This document shows, in pieces, positions 61,200 through 64,000 of a stretch of DNA of 64,000 nucleotides. This stretch comes from Pseudomonas extremorientalis (lineage in GTDB: Bacteria; Pseudomonadota; Gammaproteobacteria; Pseudomonadales; Pseudomonadaceae). The DNA is taken from NCBI RefSeq assembly GCF_001870465.1, contig NZ_MDGK01000052.1:1-64000 (forward strand), written 5' to 3'. A program made the position numbers and the translations under genes. Under the pieces are notes generated by a model, which did no database searches, had not been told where the DNA came from, and saw only the letters and a program-made list of their open reading frames with translations. Position 1 is the first letter of the stretch; every line of letters begins with the position of its first letter.

Positions 61200-62099
61200 A
61201 TGTACGAGCTACGAGTTCTGGACGGCTTGCACCAGGGCGCGGCACTGCCACTGTTCGGTGAACAGTGGAGCATCGGTGCACACGCGGATGCGGACCTTGT
61301 ACTCAGCGATCCGGGAATCGCCGAGCACCATGCGCACCTGCATCTGATCGACGCCTGTTGGTCGGTGCAAGCCAAGGCAGGGCTGTTGTCTGATAGCAAT
61401 GGGCAGGTGCTGGCGCAAATCGGTCACTTGCCACTCAATGCCTTATTCTCGGTGGGTGGGGTGTGCTTGTGTGTAAGCCTGGCCGAACAGCCCTGGCCTC
61501 AACCATCGGTTCCCCGCGCCGTGCCGCCTGCATCCAGCATTGAACCGCCGCGGCCACTGATGCTGTCTTCTATCTCTTCGGTCCAGCAAAAACGTTTGCT
61601 TAGCCTGGTGCTGGTGTGTGCGGTCGTCATCATGGTTGTCGGCATGGTCTCTTCCGGGGAACGCACGGCCCAGGCGTCGCTGATGCCGAGCGCGCCGAGC
61701 AAGACCGAGCTCGCGTCACCGTTCGAAGTGCGCCAGATACTGCTGAAGATGCTTAACGAGCGTGAGCTGGGCCAGCACATCAGTTTGCAAGTGATCAACG
61801 GCCAGATTGCACTCGACGGCTTAGTCACTCAAGACGACGTGGAGCTGGTCGCACGCATGCTCATCCGTTTTGGCGAGCAGTTCGAAACCGCAGTGCCCGT
61901 CATGAGCCGTGTACGGGTACGTGACAGCACGATTCCGTTCAAGATTTTGCAGATTGTCAGCGGACCCAATGGTCACGTTGTGCTGGAAACCGGGGATAGA
62001 TTGTTTGTAGGCGATGAGATTGACGGCTTGCGCCTGGTATTGATCGATAACAGCAAAGTGGTATTCGACGGCGAGCAACGCTACGAGGTGCGCTGGTGA
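61200..62099 (+). CDS. sctD: SctD inner-membrane ring protein (HrpQ)
   Basis: 299 residues from the ATG at 61200 (GGGGAGAGG eight bases upstream). The N-terminal FHA-like cytosolic domain (WSIGAHADADLVLSDPGIAEHHAHL, residues 20-44) leads to one membrane helix at about residues 142-160 (LLSLVLVCAVVIMVVGMV), then a periplasmic ring-building domain. This is the HrpQ/YscD/PrgH-type outer ring of the inner-membrane basal body. It is short compared with YscD (419 residues), as usual for HrpQ. The stop overlaps the sctN start by four bases. Confidence 0.85.
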   Translation: MYELRVLDGLHQGAALPLFGEQWSIGAHADADLVLSDPGIAEHHAHLHLIDACWSVQAKAGLLSDSNGQVLAQIGHLPLNALFSVGGVCLCVSLAEQPWPQPSVPRAVPPASSIEPPRPLMLSSISSVQQKRLLSLVLVCAVVIMVVGMVSSGERTAQASLMPSAPSKTELASPFEVRQILLKMLNERELGQHISLQVINGQIALDGLVTQDDVELVARMLIRFGEQFETAVPVMSRVRVRDSTIPFKILQIVSGPNGHVVLETGDRLFVGDEIDGLRLVLIDNSKVVFDGEQRYEVRW

Positions 62100-63454
62100 G
62101 CGACCTGCTGCGGGAGCGCCTGGAGGCTTGGCAGTCAAGGCAGTCGGAGGCGCTGACGCGTTTCGCGCCTGTTTCGATGCGGGGGCGGGTCCAGCGCGTC
62201 AACGGCATGCTGTTGCAGTGTCGTTTGCCCCATGCGCGGATTGGAGATCTGTGCCAGGTCGAGAAAAATCCAGGTGAGAACATGCTTGCCGAGATCATCG
62301 GCTTTGACCATCAGGACGCAGTGCTCAGTGCGCTGGGCAACCTTGAAGGTGTGCGTGTGGGGGCCAGTGTGGAGCGGCTCGGCGTACCCCATCGGGTACG
62401 GGTCAGCGATGAGCTGCTGGGTCAGGTGCTGGATGGGTTTGGTCGACCCATTGTCGGCGACGGCCCGAGTGCCTTCGCCGGCGTCGATACGCCCGACGCA
62501 ACAACCGTATTGTGCGAAGCGCCGTTGCCTACGGAGCGGCCCCGGATCAGTCGGGCGCTGGCCACCGGAGTGCGTTCGATTGATGGCTTGATGACCCTGG
62601 GCGAGGGCCAGCGTGTGGGATTGTTTGCCGGTGCCGGTTGCGGAAAAACCACGTTGTTGGCCGAGATCGCGCGCAATGTGGAATGCGATGTCATTGTGTT
62701 CGGCCTGATCGGGGAACGAGGTCGTGAGCTGCGTGAGTTCCTCGACCATGAGTTGGATGAACAACTGCGTGCCAAGGCGGTGCTGGTGTGCGCTACCTCG
62801 GATCGGTCCAGCATGGAGCGTGCCCGTGCCGCTTTTACCGCCACCGCCCTGGCCGAAGGCTTCCGAAGCAAGGGCCAACGGGTTTTGTTGCTGATCGACT
62901 CCTTGACCCGGTTTGCCCGGGCCCAGCGCGAAATTGGCTTGGCGGCCGGGGAACCACTGGGGCGCGGTGGTTTGCCTCCGTCGGTGTACAGCCTGTTGCC
63001 GCGTTTGGTGGAGCGCGCCGGGCTGACACGCAACGGCGTGATTACCGCGATTTACACGGTGCTTATCGAACAGGACTCCATGAACGATCCGGTGGCGGAT
63101 GAAGTCCGGTCGCTGTTGGATGGACATATCGTGCTGTCACGTAAATTGGCCGAGCGGGGACACTATCCGGCGGTCGATGTGCTGGCCAGCCTGTCGCGAA
63201 TCTTGAGCAATGTGGCCGATTCTGCAGATATCCAGGCCGGTACGGCATTACGGCGCCTGTTGTCGGCGTATCAACAGATCGAGCTGATGCTCAAGCTGGG
63301 TGAGTATCAAGCCGGCAGCGATGCCCTGACTGATATGGCGGTAGACAGCCGCCAGGCGGTCGACAGCTTTTTGCGCCAGGACCTGCGCGAGCCGTCACCC
63401 ATCGCGACGACCCTGGAGCAACTGAAGGAGCTGACGGCTTATGTGCCCTTCTGA
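62096..63454 (+). CDS. sctN: SctN ATPase of the type III secretion system (HrcN)
   Basis: 452-residue hexameric ATPase that releases chaperones and unfolds effectors at the base of the injectisome; homologous to FliI and F1-beta. Walker A is GAGCGKTT at 179-186 (Lys184), Walker B LLLIDSLTRFAR near 264-275, and the catalytic-Glu segment is VFGLIGERGRELREF. The N-terminal beta domain and the C-terminal helical domain have normal length. GTG start overlaps sctD; the 3' end overlaps sctO by 14 bases. Confidence 0.95.
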   Translation: MSDLLRERLEAWQSRQSEALTRFAPVSMRGRVQRVNGMLLQCRLPHARIGDLCQVEKNPGENMLAEIIGFDHQDAVLSALGNLEGVRVGASVERLGVPHRVRVSDELLGQVLDGFGRPIVGDGPSAFAGVDTPDATTVLCEAPLPTERPRISRALATGVRSIDGLMTLGEGQRVGLFAGAGCGKTTLLAEIARNVECDVIVFGLIGERGRELREFLDHELDEQLRAKAVLVCATSDRSSMERARAAFTATALAEGFRSKGQRVLLLIDSLTRFARAQREIGLAAGEPLGRGGLPPSVYSLLPRLVERAGLTRNGVITAIYTVLIEQDSMNDPVADEVRSLLDGHIVLSRKLAERGHYPAVDVLASLSRILSNVADSADIQAGTALRRLLSAYQQIELMLKLGEYQAGSDALTDMAVDSRQAVDSFLRQDLREPSPIATTLEQLKELTAYVPF

Positions 63455-63869
63455 ATCGCTTATCGCTGAAGTCGAGATATTGCGACGCTTGCGCAGGCAT
63501 CGGGCAGACCGTGCCGAGCGAGCACTGAGTGCCGCCAAGAAAGCCCAGCGTACTGTGCTTCGACAGATCGAACAGGCTGAAGAGGCGCTTGAGCAGAGCC
63601 GACGCGAAGAGGCGCGGCAGTGTGCGCAGTTGCTCAAGGAGAATCAGGGCCAAGTCATGACACTGCAGGCACTGAAAGCCTGGAGCACCCAAGAGCACAA
63701 CCTGTCTGCCAGCACCCGACGAGAGGAGAGCCAATTGCAAGCGTTGCACGTGCAAAAAGACCAGCAGACGCTGGCGGTAGGAGATGCCCAGAAGCACGTC
63801 ACCCGCTGTTTGCTCGAGGTGGAAAAACTTCAAGAGTTATCCGGTTTATTGGCTCAGGAGCAAGCATGA
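63441..63869 (+). CDS. sctO: SctO stalk protein (HrpO)
   Basis: 142 residues forming one long antiparallel coiled coil, rich in Arg, Glu, Gln and Ala (for instance EILRRLRRHRADRAERALSA). The family (FliJ/YscO/HrpO) is the central stalk inside the SctN hexamer and contacts SctV. Position directly after sctN and overlap with it agree. Its stop overlaps the next start (ATGA). Confidence 0.85.
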   Translation: MCPSESLIAEVEILRRLRRHRADRAERALSAAKKAQRTVLRQIEQAEEALEQSRREEARQCAQLLKENQGQVMTLQALKAWSTQEHNLSASTRREESQLQALHVQKDQQTLAVGDAQKHVTRCLLEVEKLQELSGLLAQEQA

Positions 63870-64000
63870 CCCAGGTTTCAATTGGCAAGACTGAGCGCAT
63901 GCGTGAACTCAGTGATACACGTGAGATGGGAATGAGCGCCGTGGTGCCCTTGGAGCAGGCGCTGCGGTTTGCGTTGCTGGTCACCACCGACGTTGGCAGC
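63866..64000 (+). CDS. T3SS gene following sctO, truncated by the window end (HrpP/SctP position)
   Basis: Only the first 45 codons are in the window, beginning MTQVSIGKTERMRELSD. By the order known for Pseudomonas hrp clusters (hrpJ-hrcV-hrpQ-hrcN-hrpO-hrpP-hrcQ) this should be the needle-length regulator SctP (HrpP) or, if that is absent, SctQ. The visible residues do not decide. Confidence 0.6.
   Translation, partial: MTQVSIGKTERMRELSDTREMGMSAVVPLEQALRFALLVTTDVGS

Overview
The window looks like chromosomal DNA of a fluorescent pseudomonad (Pseudomonas fluorescens group; inferred, species not determined). Supporting evidence: a Pseudomonas-type 5S rRNA, the holD-rimI / mksFEB / carbonic anhydrase neighbourhood that I recall from the P. 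aeruginosa map, a REP-type inverted pair with the GTGGGAGGGGGC head, an OprD porin, a DUF2790 protein, and an Hrp1-type type III secretion cluster with hrp-box and sigma-54 promoters.

Layout. 1-3.9 kb: end of an rRNA operon (5S), then a LetA/PqiA-like pair and a six-domain MCE protein for lipid transport across the envelope. 3.9-8.7 kb (minus): the MksF-MksE-MksB condensin. 8.9-11.9 kb: holD-rimI, a REP doublet, an acidic small protein, a beta-carbonic anhydrase and a SET-domain protein. 12-15.5 kb (minus): an unknown exported protein, a Tat-lipoprotein phosphoesterase and a small unknown protein. 15.6-20.3 kb: two transporters (AtoE, MFS) between two decayed toxin-antitoxin remnants, namely a HepT gene with three in-frame stops and an XRE-ImmA/DUF4411 pair broken by a frameshift, a stop and an internal deletion. 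20.3-31.7 kb: gluconate permease, a czcCBA-like metal efflux operon with its convergent czcRS two-component system, an OprD porin and a DUF2790 protein. 31.8-39.9 kb: a soluble PAS-PAS-MCP protein (BdlA-like), flavin reductase, AraC regulator, LysE exporter, D-Ala-D-Ala ligase, PgeF, gamma-glutamyltransferase and a PhzF-like isomerase.

40.06-56.95 kb is an integrated P4-satellite-like element, 16.9 kb long, in the 3' end of an elongator tRNA-Met gene. It has a P4-type integrase, an AlpA-like activator, a c4-type antisense RNA overlapping an Icd/ash-like frame, and an operon of small ORFs ending in a TOPRIM/DUF927 primase-helicase. Iteron clusters near both ends resemble the ori/crr arrangement of phage P4. 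I see no capsid, portal or packaging genes. Its main cargo is a single 7.35-kb, relatively AT-rich gene encoding about 2450 residues. In order it has a DnaG-type CHC2 zinc finger, a TOPRIM domain, a reverse transcriptase with intact YVDD, about 880 residues I cannot assign, and a C-terminal nitrilase-fold domain with a plausible Glu-Lys-Cys triad. RT plus nitrilase is the hallmark of type 1 defence-associated reverse transcriptases (DRT1/UG1). I do not recall a description of that pair fused to a DnaG-like primase module, and this is the best candidate here for an undescribed (probably anti-phage) system. A pair of 33-nt hairpin repeats and about 530 gene-free bases lie upstream and could hold an associated non-coding RNA.

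57.2-64 kb: the start of a type III secretion cluster: an HrpL-type ECF sigma factor (minus strand, sigma-54 promoter) divergent from an operon sctW-sctV-sctD-sctN-sctO and a truncated next gene, driven by a good hrp box. All consecutive genes overlap or nearly touch, and the operon runs off the window end.
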